64,000 nt of DNA from Sphingomonas sp. R647 (GTDB lineage: Bacteria > Pseudomonadota > Alphaproteobacteria > Sphingomonadales > Sphingomonadaceae). Positions 7,848-17,627 of the stretch are shown here, piece by piece; within the stretch, counting starts at the first letter, position 1; the number at the start of each line of letters is the position of its first letter. The DNA is taken from positions 124,001 to 188,000 of the forward strand of contig NZ_JAIQXT010000002.1 in NCBI RefSeq assembly GCF_020177055.1, written 5' to 3'. The translations under genes and the position numbers were made by a program. The notes under the pieces were generated by a model that made no database searches, was not told the origin of the DNA, and worked only from the letters and a program-made list of their open reading frames with translations.

Positions 7848-8333
7848 ATGGCCGCCTATTTGAAAGCCGAAAGCGCCGGGATGAAAACAGTCTATCGATT
7901 GGAAATCGATTTGGAGCGAAATCCTGAGCGCGTCGCACTCACGCAGGCTCTAACACTGAACCCCACGAAGCCGCAGATGGGACTATCGGGTAGATACGGG
8001 CTCTTTGGCTCCGACGAATGGTGGGCTGGTATTGCGGACGGCAAGATGCCTCTCCAGCGGCATTCAGGCATTATCTCCCGTGCATACCGATCAGGGCAGG
8101 ATAGCTCGGGCCCAAACAACACCATCGATCTTTTGAGCGATGATGGCCCTGTCCACGCGGTCGGTATTTACTTGAACGATCCGAAGGACGTGGCGCTGTT
8201 CCTGCCCGGACACGTCGCCACAATAACTTACGCGCTTGACGAGTTGAAGCCTCAGGCAGCCATAAATGGCGGCTCACCTTACTCCAAAGTGGCTTTGGAG
8301 ATGGCCGTCTCGTTACAACCTGCGGCCGGCTAA
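7848..8333 (+). CDS. Hypothetical protein
   Basis: 161 residues with no recognised domain, no signal peptide and no membrane segment. It is Gly/Asp/Pro-rich and mixed alpha-beta in look, with the central sequence LFGSDEWWAGIADGKMP and the hydrophobic stretch HAVGIYLNDPKDVALFLPG. Met12 (MKTVYRLEIDLERNP) could be the true start. Codon use is less GC-biased than in neighbours and the gene follows a REP-like element, which hints at a recent arrival. Its stop overlaps the stop of the convergent LysR gene by 4 bases. Confidence 0.6.
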   Translation: MAAYLKAESAGMKTVYRLEIDLERNPERVALTQALTLNPTKPQMGLSGRYGLFGSDEWWAGIADGKMPLQRHSGIISRAYRSGQDSSGPNNTIDLLSDDGPVHAVGIYLNDPKDVALFLPGHVATITYALDELKPQAAINGGSPYSKVALEMAVSLQPAAG

Positions 8334-9238
8334 CTTACGTCCGCTTCCCACCCAAGAACAGACAACAGACCCTCAACCCCGCTCCCCCCAAATACCCCGC
8401 GCACCGCGTCCACCACCGCCGCCATCCCCTCGCGCGCATCCTCCCCCCGCACCAGCACCAGCGTCCGCCGCAGATCGAACCCGATCAGCGCCGGATTGGC
8501 CACGCCCGCATGCTGGTGCGACGCCGGCACCACCGTCGCGCCCAGCCCCGCCGCGACCATCGCCAGCGCGCGGTCGTCGTTGGGCGTACGCAGCGCAAAG
8601 CTCGGGCGGATGCCGCGCCGGGTGAAGTAACGGCTCGTTTCCGGCAGCGCCTCACAGCTGCGCCGCACGATCATCGTCTCGCCCGCCAGCGCCTCGCCGG
8701 GCAGCGCCGCTTCGCCGGCAAGCCGATGCCCGACCGGCAGGGCAAGCAGATAGGGTTCGCTGCGCAATGCCTCGCCATCGCCCACGGCATCGCCCTGCAC
8801 CGCGGTCAGCGCCAGATCGACCCGCCCGCGTGCGATATGCTGCGCCAGCACCGTGGCATTGCCCTCGACCAGCTCGACCGCCAGCCCCGGCGCCTCGGCG
8901 GCAATCCGCGCGACCAACGCCGCCAGCTCGCCACTGGCGATCGTCGTCAGCACGCCCAGCCGCAGCGTCGCGGGCTGCGCGATCCCGCCGACCGTTGCTG
9001 CCGCCAGGTTGAACTCGCGCTCAATCCGCCGCGCATGGACCGCAAATTGCGACCCCGCCTCGGTCAGCTCGATCCGCTGGCTCGACCGGCGGAGCAGCTT
9101 CGCGCCAGCCTCGCGCTCCAGCTTGGCGATCCCGGCCGACAGCGTGGGTTGCGACACCGCCATCTGCGCGGCGGCGGCGGTGAACGTCCCGCTATCGATG
9201 ACGGCGAGGAAATAGCGCAGCAAATAGCGTTCGATCAT
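8330..9238 (-). CDS. LysR-family transcriptional regulator
   Basis: 302 residues. The N-terminal winged helix-turn-helix is typical: YLLRYFLAVIDSGTFTAAAAQMAVSQPTLS followed by KLEREAGAKLLRR. The C-terminal two-lobe effector domain spans about residues 90-295 (LRLGVLTT, GRVDLALTAVQ, RRTLVLVRGED). It is divergent from ivd with 92 bases between. A CATAGA-N5-TCTATG inverted repeat at 9236-9252, of the T-N11-A type, overlaps its own start codon and would fit autoregulation. Control of the leucine genes is plausible from position but not shown. Confidence 0.92.
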   Translation of the reverse strand: MIERYLLRYFLAVIDSGTFTAAAAQMAVSQPTLSAGIAKLEREAGAKLLRRSSQRIELTEAGSQFAVHARRIEREFNLAAATVGGIAQPATLRLGVLTTIASGELAALVARIAAEAPGLAVELVEGNATVLAQHIARGRVDLALTAVQGDAVGDGEALRSEPYLLALPVGHRLAGEAALPGEALAGETMIVRRSCEALPETSRYFTRRGIRPSFALRTPNDDRALAMVAAGLGATVVPASHQHAGVANPALIGFDLRRTLVLVRGEDAREGMAAVVDAVRGVFGGSGVEGLLSVLGWEADVS

Positions 9239-9252
9239 AGATACCGTCTATG
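9236..9252. promoter_or_regulatory. Candidate LysR operator
   Basis: CATAGA (9236-9241) and TCTATG (9247-9252) form a perfect 6-bp inverted repeat with 5 bases between, fitting the T-N11-A pattern of LysR-family sites. It covers the lysR start codon in the short lysR-ivd divergent gap. Confidence 0.4.
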
Positions 9253-9330
9253 CTGTCCCGCGCCGCCTTTCAATTTCCCGCAGCGCGCATCGGGCGCTAG
9301 GATGGCGCAAAATATGTTCAGGAGAGCGCC

Positions 9331-10485
9331 ATGAGCCTGCCCCAGATGGATTTCGCACTCGGCGAAACCGCGGACATGATCCGCGAAACCACCGAACGCT
9401 TTTCGCGCGAACAGATCGCGCCGCTCGCCGCAAAGATCGACGCCGACGACTGGTTCCCGCGCGAAGAACTCTGGGCGCCGATGGGCGAACTCGGCCTGCA
9501 CGGCATCACCATCGCGGAGGAAGATGGCGGCCTCGGCCTCGGCTATCTCGAACATGTCATCGCGTGTGAGGAAGTCTCGCGCGCCTCGGCCTCGATCGGC
9601 CTGTCCTACGGCGCGCACTCGAACCTGTGCGTCAACCAGATCGGCCGCTGGGCGAACGCGGAGCAGAAGGCGAAATACCTCCCCAAGCTGATCAGCGGCG
9701 AACATGTCGGCAGCCTCGCCATGTCCGAAGCCGGCGCGGGCAGTGACGTCGTCAGCATGAAGCTGCGCGCCGAGCACAAGGGCGACCGCTACGTCCTCAA
9801 TGGTACCAAATTCTGGATCACCAACGCCGCCTATGCCGACACCTTGGTCGTCTATGCCAAGACCGGCGAAGGGTCGCGCGGCATCACTACGTTCATCATC
9901 GAAAAGGGGATGAAGGGGTTCGAGATCGGGCAAAAGATCGACAAGATGGGCATGCGCGGGTCGCCCACCGCCGAACTCGTCTTCACCGATTGCGAAGTGC
10001 CGGAAGAAAACGTCATGGGCCCGCTCAACGGCGGCGTCGGCGTGCTGATGAGCGGCCTCGATTACGAACGCACCGTGCTGGCCGGCATCCAGCTCGGCAT
10101 CATGCAGGCCTGCCTCGACGTCGTCCTGCCATACCTGCGCGAACGCCAGCAATTCGGCCAGGCGATCGGCAGCTTCCAGCTGATGCAGGCCAAGGTCGCC
10201 GACATGTATGTCGCGCTCAATTCCGCCCGCGCCTATGTCTATGCCGTGGCCAAAGCATGCGATGCGGGCAAGACCACCCGCTTCGACGCCGCCGGCGCGA
10301 TCCTGCTCGCCTCCGAAAACGCCTTCAAGGTCGCGGGTGAGGCGGTGCAGGCACTCGGCGGCGCGGGCTATACCAAGGACTGGCCGGTCGAACGCTTCCT
10401 GCGCGACGCCAAGTTGCTGGACATCGGCGCGGGGACGAATGAAATTCGCCGCATGCTGATCGGACGGGAGCTTGTGGGAGCGTGA
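9331..10485 (+). CDS. ivd: Isovaleryl-CoA dehydrogenase
   Basis: 384-residue FAD acyl-CoA dehydrogenase, the third step of leucine degradation: isovaleryl-CoA to 3-methylcrotonyl-CoA. The N-terminal helical domain, the middle beta domain ([30 protein letters not shown]) and the C-terminal domain ([38 protein letters not shown]) are complete. Glu in [14 protein letters not shown] is at the position of the catalytic base characteristic of isovaleryl-CoA dehydrogenases rather than the usual C-terminal Glu. A good ribosome site AGGAGAG precedes the ATG. It leads a rightward gene run that contains both methylcrotonyl-CoA carboxylase subunits, which supports the assignment. Confidence 0.93.
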   Translation: MSLPQMDFALGETADMIRETTERFSREQIAPLAAKIDADDWFPREELWAPMGELGLHGITIAEEDGGLGLGYLEHVIACEEVSRASASIGLSYGAHSNLCVNQIGRWANAEQKAKYLPKLISGEHVGSLAMSEAGAGSDVVSMKLRAEHKGDRYVLNGTKFWITNAAYADTLVVYAKTGEGSRGITTFIIEKGMKGFEIGQKIDKMGMRGSPTAELVFTDCEVPEENVMGPLNGGVGVLMSGLDYERTVLAGIQLGIMQACLDVVLPYLRERQQFGQAIGSFQLMQAKVADMYVALNSARAYVYAVAKACDAGKTTRFDAAGAILLASENAFKVAGEAVQALGGAGYTKDWPVERFLRDAKLLDIGAGTNEIRRMLIGRELVGA

Positions 10486-11039
10486 AGAAGGTCGATTGGT
10501 GCCAACTTGCGACCGACCTTGAGACCATCTGCCAGACGCGTGGCGGGTGGACCGAACGGGGTGGAACGGACGTTGCCAAGAGGGCGCTGATCGAAATTCT
10601 TGGCGAGGACGTGCTGGTAAACGCCGTTGATCATGCCGTCACCTTAGCGCCTGGATCAGAGCTCGCGGTATCCGTGCTCAGTTTGCTCCAGCCACGGGCA
10701 GCGATGGCGCGGTGCATAGAGGTTTTCAGAACATCGACTGACCCTGAGACGGCAGCAGGAGCGATCTGGCTGTTACAGCGCATTGCGGATCGCAGTGCTG
10801 TTGAGTGGCTTCCAGAGGTTCTTTCTAGCCCAAATGCTCTTGTCCGCGCTTGGGGCATCGGAATCGTGGACCACCTGCTTATCGCCCAGGGCGTGATTGA
10901 ACTGCATGAGGCCGAGCCATTTATCGAGGCAGGGCTGCGCGACGCGGAAGAGACAGTGCGAGAGCGAGCCAAACAAGTCTTGGAGATGATCGAACACGAA
11001 GAAATGGTGGAAAAGAGACGGCTTGGCCAAGCCTCATAA
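10482..11039 (+). CDS. HEAT-like helical repeat protein, function unknown
   Basis: 185 residues starting at GTG, whose GTGA overlaps the ivd stop codon, so it is translationally coupled. The sequence is a run of amphipathic helices with HEAT-like pairs ([74 protein letters not shown]). No catalytic motif, signal or membrane segment. Such proteins usually act as scaffolds or binding partners; some are immunity-type proteins. Base composition is lower in GC than in ivd. Its place inside a leucine operon does not by itself give a metabolic role. Confidence 0.7.
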   Translation: MKKVDWCQLATDLETICQTRGGWTERGGTDVAKRALIEILGEDVLVNAVDHAVTLAPGSELAVSVLSLLQPRAAMARCIEVFRTSTDPETAAGAIWLLQRIADRSAVEWLPEVLSSPNALVRAWGIGIVDHLLIAQGVIELHEAEPFIEAGLRDAEETVRERAKQVLEMIEHEEMVEKRRLGQAS

Positions 11040-11080
11040 ATCGCCCTACCATTGCGCCTTTATTCTGATCTGGAGACGAC

Positions 11081-12700
11081 ATGACTGACATCGCCGCCAC
11101 CGACGACGCCGTCTCGCGCCGCCAGCGCGGTTTCCTGGGCTTTGTCGAGCGGGCGGGCAATTTGCTGCCCGAACCAACGATGATCTTCGTCTACCTCATC
11201 ATGGCGCTGATGGCCGTCAGCGCGATCGGCGACTGGGCCGGATGGTCGGCGTCACTCCCCTATACCGGCGACGAAGCGCCGACCGGCGCGACGCTGGAGG
11301 GCGGGGTGCTCACCTACACCGCCGCCAGCCTGTTCTCCGAAGCCAATATCGGCCGCCTGCTGGTCGACATGCCGCGCACGATGAGCGGGTTCGCGCCGCT
11401 CGGCCTGATCCTCGTGATCATGCTCGGCGCAGCGGTGGCGGAGCGGTCGGGCATGTTCTCGGCCCTCATCCGCGCCAGCCTCGCCAACGCGCCGCGCGCG
11501 ATCCTTACGCCGATCGTCGCGATCATCGGCATGGTGTCGCACCACGCCTCCGACGCCGCCTATGTCGTGTTCATCCCGCTCGCCGCGATCGTCTATGCCG
11601 CGGCCGGGCGTCACCCCGTCGCAGGGCTAGCCGCCGCCTTTGCCGCCGTGTCGGGCGGCTATGCCGGCAACATCACGCCGGGCCAGATCGACGTCCTGCT
11701 GTTCGGCTTCACCCAGGAAGCGGCGCGGATCGTCGAGCCGGGCTGGATGATGAATCCGGTCGGCAACTGGTGGTTCATCCTGTCGATCGTCATCGTCTTC
11801 ACCCCCGCCATCTGGTTCATCACCGACAAGGTGGTTGAACCGCGCCTCGGCAATTGGGGCGGGGAGGCGGATGCCGAGGTCAAGGCCGAGCTCGCCCGCT
11901 CCGAAGTCACCGCCGACGAACGCCGCGGCCTGCGCCGCGCCGGCCTCGCCGCGCTCGCGGTCATCGCGCTCTACGCGATCCTCACCCTCGCACCCGGCTA
12001 CACCCCGCTGATCAACGAGGCGGCGGAGGGGACGGCACAGCTTCAGCCCTTTTACGGCGCGCTGATCGCCGGCTTCTTCCTGATGTTCGTCAGCTGCGGC
12101 ATCGCCTTCGGCACCGCCACCGGATCGATCAAGTCCGCCGACGACGTCACCCGCATGATGCGCGAAGGCATCGCCAGCCTCGCGCCCTATATCGTGTTCG
12201 TGTTCTTCGCCGCGCATTTCGTGGCGATGTTCAACTGGTCCAATGTCGGCCCGATCATCGCGATCAACGGCGCCGAAGCACTCCAGACCTTCGCGCTTCC
12301 CGCGCCGATCCTGCTGGTCAGCGTGCTGCTGCTGTCGTCTTTCCTCGACCTGTTCATCGGCTCGGCCAGCGCCAAATGGAGCGCGCTCGCGCCGGTCGTC
12401 GTGCCGATGTTCATGCTGCTCGGCATCAGCCCGGAAATGACCACCGCCGCCTATCGCATGGGCGACAGCTACACCAACATCATGACCCCGTTGATGAGCT
12501 ATTTCCCGCTGATCCTCGCCTTTGCGCGGCGCTGGGACGGCTCGTTCGGCGTCGGCTCGCTGCTCGCGCTGATGCTGCCCTATGCGCTGACCTTCATGAC
12601 GCTCGGTATCTCGATGGTCATCGCCTGGGTCGCGCTCGATCTGCCGCTCGGGCCGGGGGCAGGGGTGTTCTACGCCCCGCCCACCGGCACCGCCCAATGA
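11081..12700 (+). CDS. AbgT-family transporter
   Basis: 539-residue inner-membrane protein with about 12 hydrophobic segments, full length for the AbgT family (p-aminobenzoyl-glutamate uptake; some members export sulfonamides). Family features include the N-terminal FVERAGNLLPEPTMIFVYL, SHHASDAAYVVFIPLAA, GGYAGNITPGQIDVLL, LFIGSASAKWSALAPVVVPM and YRMGDSYTNIMTPLMSYFPL, the conserved hairpin and discontinuous-helix regions. Ribosome site TGGAGA lies 8 bases upstream. The next gene overlaps its stop by ATGA. Its substrate here is unknown. Confidence 0.92.
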   Translation: MTDIAATDDAVSRRQRGFLGFVERAGNLLPEPTMIFVYLIMALMAVSAIGDWAGWSASLPYTGDEAPTGATLEGGVLTYTAASLFSEANIGRLLVDMPRTMSGFAPLGLILVIMLGAAVAERSGMFSALIRASLANAPRAILTPIVAIIGMVSHHASDAAYVVFIPLAAIVYAAAGRHPVAGLAAAFAAVSGGYAGNITPGQIDVLLFGFTQEAARIVEPGWMMNPVGNWWFILSIVIVFTPAIWFITDKVVEPRLGNWGGEADAEVKAELARSEVTADERRGLRRAGLAALAVIALYAILTLAPGYTPLINEAAEGTAQLQPFYGALIAGFFLMFVSCGIAFGTATGSIKSADDVTRMMREGIASLAPYIVFVFFAAHFVAMFNWSNVGPIIAINGAEALQTFALPAPILLVSVLLLSSFLDLFIGSASAKWSALAPVVVPMFMLLGISPEMTTAAYRMGDSYTNIMTPLMSYFPLILAFARRWDGSFGVGSLLALMLPYALTFMTLGISMVIAWVALDLPLGPGAGVFYAPPTGTAQ

Positions 12701-13440
12701 GCGCCACCGCCGACCCGCTGCTCGACCTCGGCACCGCATTGTTCGAGGATCTGTACCGCCCGCTCGACAGCGGCCGCTGGTCGCTACACCCCCCGGCGAT
12801 GGTGCTAACGCGCGGCTATTGGAGCCCGCCGGCTCTGGTCAACAATGTCCGCGCGCTGACCCGCGACGGCGACACCTGGATGTCGCTGACCCCGCTGGAA
12901 TTCGAAAGCCAGGCGATCGGCGTCCACTACGCCACCGGCCATGTCGCGATCTTCGGTCTCGGCATGGGCTGGGTCGCCGCCGCGACCGCGCTGCGCGACA
13001 GCGTGACGCAGGTAACCGTGGTTGAGCGCGACCCCGACGTAATCGCGCTCCACGCCGAACTCGACCTGTTCGCCCGCCTGCCGGGAGGGGCAGGGGACAA
13101 GATCCGCATCGTTGAGGGCGACGCGCTCGCCTGGCGCCCCGACGCCCCGGTCGATCTGCTGATGCCCGATATCTGGCTCCCCTTGGTCAGCGACGGCCGG
13201 GTCGAAGAGGTCCGCCAGATGCAGGCCAATGTCGCGGCCAGCAAAGTCTATTTCTGGGGGCAGGAAATGGAGATCGCCCGCCACGCCCGCGCCGCCGGAA
13301 TCGACCTCGACGCTGCCGGTGTAGCTCAGGTCATCGCCGGCTTCGGCCTCCCGCTCGTCGGCCCCGACCTCCCCGACTATCCCGACCGCATCCGCGCCGC
13401 CGCCGACGCATGGATGCACGACCGCTGGCTGCCCGCGTGA
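12697..13440 (+). CDS. SAM-dependent methyltransferase / spermidine synthase-like protein
   Basis: 247 residues starting at the ATG overlapping the abgT stop (ATGA, 12697-12700). A Rossmann SAM-binding pattern is visible: AIFGLGMGWVAAATAL (glycine-rich loop), VTVVERDPDVIAL (acidic end of strand 2), RIVEGDALAW and DLLMPDIWLPLV. It lacks clear polyamine-binding motifs, so spermidine synthase activity should not be assumed. A longer open frame continues upstream through the antisense-like second frame of abgT but has no coding character there. It is convergent with a small DMT-type membrane protein one base away. Confidence 0.7.
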   Translation: MSATADPLLDLGTALFEDLYRPLDSGRWSLHPPAMVLTRGYWSPPALVNNVRALTRDGDTWMSLTPLEFESQAIGVHYATGHVAIFGLGMGWVAAATALRDSVTQVTVVERDPDVIALHAELDLFARLPGGAGDKIRIVEGDALAWRPDAPVDLLMPDIWLPLVSDGRVEEVRQMQANVAASKVYFWGQEMEIARHARAAGIDLDAAGVAQVIAGFGLPLVGPDLPDYPDRIRAAADAWMHDRWLPA

Positions 13441-13441
13441 G

Positions 13442-13780
13442 CTATTTCCCCACAAACAGAAACGCGACGGCGGCCATGATGCACGCGAACGCGGCGAAGT
13501 GGCGCCAGTGCAGCGCCTCGCCCAGCACCGCGACCATGAAGATGCCGAACACGGTCAGCGCAATCGCCTCCTGCGCGATCTTCAGCTGGCCCGGCGTCCA
13601 CCCGGCCAGAAAGCCGACCCGGTTCGCCGGCACCGCCAGGCAATATTCGAACCCGGCGATCGCCCATGAAATCAGGATCACCGTCAGCAACGGCTTCTCC
13701 AGCCCGCCTTTGCCGAGATGCCAGTACCACGCGATCGTCATGAATATATTCGACGCGATCAGCAGCAGGATAGTCGCCAT
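13442..13780 (-). CDS. DMT/DUF486-family small membrane protein
   Basis: 112 residues from ATG at 13780 ([21 protein letters not shown]). Four hydrophobic helices: the N-terminal one, [34 protein letters not shown] and [17 protein letters not shown]. The [16 protein letters not shown] sequence between helices 2 and 3 is typical of the DUF486 family, related to small multidrug-resistance-like and DMT carriers. Substrate unknown. It is the only minus-strand gene inside the leucine run, lying between the methyltransferase and mccB, and its start is only 48 bases from the mccB start. Confidence 0.85.
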   Translation of the reverse strand: MATILLLIASNIFMTIAWYWHLGKGGLEKPLLTVILISWAIAGFEYCLAVPANRVGFLAGWTPGQLKIAQEAIALTVFGIFMVAVLGEALHWRHFAAFACIMAAVAFLFVGK

Positions 13781-13828
13781 GAAAACTCCCTTCGCCCCGC
13801 TCTGCGCGCAGCACGCGGGAGGCGCAAG

Positions 13829-15430
13829 ATGAGCGGCCCGGTCCTCAAGTCGATCCTCTCCCCTGAGGACGAGGCCTTCCGCGCCAACGCCGCGCACAAC
13901 CGCGCGCTGGCCGACAAGCTCCGCGCCGATGTCGCCACGGCAGCACTGGGCGGCAACGAAAAGAGCCGCGAACGCCACACGGCGCGCGGCAAGCTGCTCC
14001 CGCGTGAGCGCGTCGAGCGCCTGCTCGACCCCGGCGCGCCCTTCCTCGAAATCGGCCAGCTCGCCGCCTGCGACATGTATGATGGCGAAGTCCCCGGCGC
14101 GGGCGTGATCGCCGGCATCGGCCGCGTCTCCGGCCGGACCTGCATGATCCTGTGCAACGATGCGACGGTAAAGGGTGGCACCTATTACCCGATGACGGTA
14201 AAGAAGCATCTGCGCGCGCAGGAGATTGCGGAGGCCAACCGGCTGCCGTGCATCTACCTCGTCGACAGCGGCGGCGCGAACCTGCCGCACCAGGCCGAAG
14301 TCTTCCCCGACCGCGACCATTTCGGCCGCATCTTCTTCAACCAGGCGAATATGAGCGCCAAGGGCATCCCCCAGATCGCCTGCGTCATGGGCAGCTGCAC
14401 CGCGGGCGGCGCATACGTCCCCGCGATGTCCGACGAAAGCGTGATCGTGCGCAAACAGGGCACGATCTTCCTCGCCGGCCCGCCGCTGGTGAAGGCCGCG
14501 ACAGGTGAGGAAATCAGCGCCGAGGATCTGGGCGGCGGCGACCTGCACGGGCGCAAATCGGGCGTGGTCGATCATGTCGCCGATAATGACGAACACGCGC
14601 TGACCATCGTCCGCGACATCGTCAGCCACCTCCCCGCCGACCGCAAGCCCGACATCGAACTCCGCGACCCGCGCCCGCCCAAATTCGACGCGGAGGAGCT
14701 GTACGGCATCGTCCCCACCGACGTCCGCGCGCCATACGACGTCCACGAGGTCATCGCGCGGCTGGTCGACGGCAGCGAATTTCACGAGTTCAAGGCGCTA
14801 TACGGCACCACGCTCGTCTGCGGCTTCGCGCATATCTGGGGCATCCCCGTCGCGATCCTCGCCAACAACGGCGTGCTGTTCAGCGAAAGCGCGGTCAAGG
14901 GCGCACACTTCATCGAACTCGCCTGCCAACGCCGCATCCCGCTGCTGTTCCTCCAGAATATCAGCGGCTTCATGGTCGGCGGAAAATATGAGGCGGAGGG
15001 CATCGCCAAGCACGGCGCCAAGCTCGTCACCGCCGTCGCCACCGCCAGCGTGCCCAAGATCACCGTGCTGATCGGCGGGTCATTCGGTGCCGGAAACTAC
15101 GGCATGTGCGGCCGCGCCTATTCCCCCCGCTTCCTGTTCAGCTGGCCCAACAGCCGCATCAGCGTGATGGGCGGCGAACAGGCGGCATCGGTTCTCGCCA
15201 CCGTCCACCGCGACGCCGCGAACTGGTCGCCCGAAGAAGCCGAAGCCTTCAAGGCCCCCATCCGCCAACGCTACGAAGACGAAGGCAACCCGTGGCACGC
15301 GACGGCGCGGTTATGGGACGACGGCATCATCGACCCGGCCCAGACCCGCGACGTGTTGGGCCTGGCGTTCGCGGCAACGCTCAACGCGCCGGTGGAAGAG
15401 GGGACGCGCTTCGGCGTGTTTCGGATGTGA
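13829..15430 (+). CDS. mccB: 3-methylcrotonyl-CoA carboxylase beta subunit (carboxyltransferase)
   Basis: 533 residues from ATG at 13829 ([10 protein letters not shown]), preceded by GGGAGG. It carries both crotonase-fold halves of a biotin-dependent carboxyltransferase: [47 protein letters not shown] and then [60 protein letters not shown]. The sequence pattern fits MCC beta rather than propionyl-CoA carboxylase beta. It transfers CO2 from carboxybiotin to 3-methylcrotonyl-CoA, giving 3-methylglutaconyl-CoA. The alpha subunit gene follows, separated by a small coupled gene. Confidence 0.95.
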   Translation: MSGPVLKSILSPEDEAFRANAAHNRALADKLRADVATAALGGNEKSRERHTARGKLLPRERVERLLDPGAPFLEIGQLAACDMYDGEVPGAGVIAGIGRVSGRTCMILCNDATVKGGTYYPMTVKKHLRAQEIAEANRLPCIYLVDSGGANLPHQAEVFPDRDHFGRIFFNQANMSAKGIPQIACVMGSCTAGGAYVPAMSDESVIVRKQGTIFLAGPPLVKAATGEEISAEDLGGGDLHGRKSGVVDHVADNDEHALTIVRDIVSHLPADRKPDIELRDPRPPKFDAEELYGIVPTDVRAPYDVHEVIARLVDGSEFHEFKALYGTTLVCGFAHIWGIPVAILANNGVLFSESAVKGAHFIELACQRRIPLLFLQNISGFMVGGKYEAEGIAKHGAKLVTAVATASVPKITVLIGGSFGAGNYGMCGRAYSPRFLFSWPNSRISVMGGEQAASVLATVHRDAANWSPEEAEAFKAPIRQRYEDEGNPWHATARLWDDGIIDPAQTRDVLGLAFAATLNAPVEEGTRFGVFRM

Positions 15431-15432
15431 GG

Positions 15433-15687
15433 ATGGCCGACGACCTATCGACGTTGACCGAGCGCGAGCGCCACATGTTGTTCGCTTTGGCGTTGATGGT
15501 CGGCCAGTATCTCGAAGACTTCGACACAGGCGTTCTGGACAATCAGTGCATGGGGGCGGGCGAGGAAGCGTTCAAAGTCCTGGCCGCATTCGGCTTGATC
15601 GAAGGCGACGCGCGCTCCGCAACTTGGACCGAAGCAGGCCAGCGCCTGCTGGACATGCCGTTAAATCAAAAGGCTTTTCCGGGATGA
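15433..15687 (+). CDS. Small conserved-looking protein wedged between mccB and mccA
   Basis: 84 residues from ATG at 15433, two bases after the mccB stop, ending with an ATGA overlap into mccA. It reads as helices with a winged-helix look: TLTERERHMLFALALMVGQYL, EEAFKVLAAFGLIE, then WTEAGQRLLDMP. No known family was recognised. The tight packing on both sides shows it is expressed with the carboxylase subunits, but many such passengers are unrelated to the enzyme. Composition is slightly lower in GC than in the flanking subunits. Confidence 0.7.
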   Translation: MADDLSTLTERERHMLFALALMVGQYLEDFDTGVLDNQCMGAGEEAFKVLAAFGLIEGDARSATWTEAGQRLLDMPLNQKAFPG

Positions 15688-17627
15688 TCACCTCCCTCCT
15701 CATCGCCAACCGCGGCGAGATCGCCTGCCGCATCATCCGCACCGCCCGGCAACTCGGTATCCGCACCGTCGCGGTCTATTCCGACGCCGACGCCAACGCG
15801 CTCCACGTCCGCAGCGCGGATGAAGCGGTGCATATCGGCGCATCCCCCGCGCGGGACTCCTATCTGATCGGCGAACGCATCATCGCCGCCGCCAAGCAAA
15901 CCGGCGCCGCGGCGATCCATCCCGGCTATGGCTTCCTCTCCGAAAATGCGGAGTTCGCCGAAGCCGTGCAGGCCGCCGGCCTGATCTGGGTCGGACCCAA
16001 CCCCGACAGCATCCGCGCCATGGGCCTCAAGGACGCGGCCAAGAAGCTGATGCAGGACGCCCGCGTCCCCGTCACCCCCGGCTATCTCGGCGAAGACCAG
16101 TCGCCCGACCGCCTGCAATTCGAAGCCGACCGCATCGGCTACCCCGTGCTGATCAAGGCGGTCGCGGGTGGCGGGGGCAAGGGGATGCGCCGCGTCGACG
16201 CCGCCGCCGACTTCGCCGACGCACTCGCCAGCTGCCAGCGCGAGGCCGCGTCCTCGTTTGGCAACACCCAGGTGTTGATCGAAAAATACATCCTCGCCCC
16301 GCGCCATATCGAGGTGCAGGTGTTCGGCGACAGCCACGGCAACATCGTCCATCTGTTCGAACGCGACTGCTCGATGCAGCGCCGCCACCAGAAGGTGATC
16401 GAGGAAGCCCCCGCGCCCGGCATGGACTCGCTAACCCGCGCCGCCGTGTGCGACGCGGCGGTCAAGGCCGCCCGCGCGGTCAACTATGTCGGCGCCGGCA
16501 CGATCGAGTTCATCGCCGACGCTTCCGAAGGCCTGCGCGCCGACCGCATCTGGTTCATGGAAATGAACACCCGGCTGCAGGTCGAACATCCGGTGACCGA
16601 GGCGATCACCGGCGTCGATCTGGTCGAATGGCAGCTGCGCGTCGCCAGCGGAGAACCGCTGCCCAAGCGGCAGTTCGAAATTTCGATGGAGGGATGGGCG
16701 ATGGAGGCGCGGCTCTATGCCGAAGACCCGGAAAAGGGATTTCTGCCGAGCACCGGCTCACTCGATTATTTCGCGCTGCCGCACGGCATCCGTGTCGATA
16801 CCGGCGTCGCCGAAGGGGCGACGGTCAGCCGGTTCTACGATCCCATGATCGCCAAGCTGATCGCGACCGGTTACCGCCGCGATGCGGCGCGCGAGCAACT
16901 CGCCGAAGCTTGCAAGAACATCCGGGTACAGCCTGTCCGGACGAATGCGGAGTTCCTGGTGCGTCTGTTGGAGTCGCAGGCCTTCGTGGACGCGGAGATC
17001 GACACCGGCCTGATCGAGCGCAACCTCGATACGCTTGTCGAACGCGAAGCGCCGGATGCGCAGCTGCTTTCGGCTGGCGCGCTGCTTCTGCTCGCCGCAC
17101 CGGATAAGGGGCTGGCCGCACAGCCGCTGCTTTCCGGCAAGGGAAACCGCGAATGGGTGGTGTCCTCGGGCACGCAGTGGAATCCGCTCTTCGGCTTCCG
17201 TTTGAATGCGGCGGCAAAGCGCACCGTGCGTCTCGCCGTGGACGGCCGGCCCATGGAGATCGACCTGGATGCCACGGGGCCGGTCGAGCCCAGCCGCTAT
17301 GACATCGATGGCGATAGCGTCTGGGTTCAGGCCGAAGATGGCGTTGCGGGGCATCGTTTTTCGTTCCCGCTCTCCGCCGCGTCCCAAACCATCGGCTCCG
17401 CCGGCGACGGCGCAATCCTCGCCCCGATGCCGGGGCGCATCGTCTCGGTCGAGGTCGCTGAGGGGCAGGCAGTCACCGCCGGCCAGAAGCTGCTGGTGCT
17501 CGAAGCGATGAAGATGGAACAGGCGCTACTCGCCCCGTTCGACGGCGTGGTCGAAACGCTCACCGCAACCCCCGGCGCGCAGGTCCAGGTCGATACGCTG
17601 CTGGCGAAGGTGGTGAAGGCGGAATAG
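15684..17627 (+). CDS. mccA: 3-methylcrotonyl-CoA carboxylase alpha subunit (biotin carboxylase + BCCP)
   Basis: 647 residues from ATG at 15684 (MITSLLIANRGEIACRI). Biotin carboxylase N-domain, ATP-grasp domain with the glycine-rich AVAGGGGKGM, RDCSMQRRHQKVIEEAPAPG, EMNTRLQVEHPVTEAITG, BC C-domain, a linker region and a C-terminal biotinyl domain with the biotinylated Lys in EAMKMEQAL. It carboxylates its own biotin with ATP and bicarbonate for MccB. Full length for the family. With ivd and mccB it covers two successive steps of leucine breakdown. The methylglutaconyl-CoA hydratase and HMG-CoA lyase genes are not in this window. Confidence 0.96.
   Translation: MITSLLIANRGEIACRIIRTARQLGIRTVAVYSDADANALHVRSADEAVHIGASPARDSYLIGERIIAAAKQTGAAAIHPGYGFLSENAEFAEAVQAAGLIWVGPNPDSIRAMGLKDAAKKLMQDARVPVTPGYLGEDQSPDRLQFEADRIGYPVLIKAVAGGGGKGMRRVDAAADFADALASCQREAASSFGNTQVLIEKYILAPRHIEVQVFGDSHGNIVHLFERDCSMQRRHQKVIEEAPAPGMDSLTRAAVCDAAVKAARAVNYVGAGTIEFIADASEGLRADRIWFMEMNTRLQVEHPVTEAITGVDLVEWQLRVASGEPLPKRQFEISMEGWAMEARLYAEDPEKGFLPSTGSLDYFALPHGIRVDTGVAEGATVSRFYDPMIAKLIATGYRRDAAREQLAEACKNIRVQPVRTNAEFLVRLLESQAFVDAEIDTGLIERNLDTLVEREAPDAQLLSAGALLLLAAPDKGLAAQPLLSGKGNREWVVSSGTQWNPLFGFRLNAAAKRTVRLAVDGRPMEIDLDATGPVEPSRYDIDGDSVWVQAEDGVAGHRFSFPLSAASQTIGSAGDGAILAPMPGRIVSVEVAEGQAVTAGQKLLVLEAMKMEQALLAPFDGVVETLTATPGAQVQVDTLLAKVVKAE

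Noticed and set aside
11854..12696. Frame extending the methyltransferase upstream through abgT
   Set aside because: The extension is an Arg-rich shadow of abgT. The ATG at 12697 with an ATGA overlap is the natural start.
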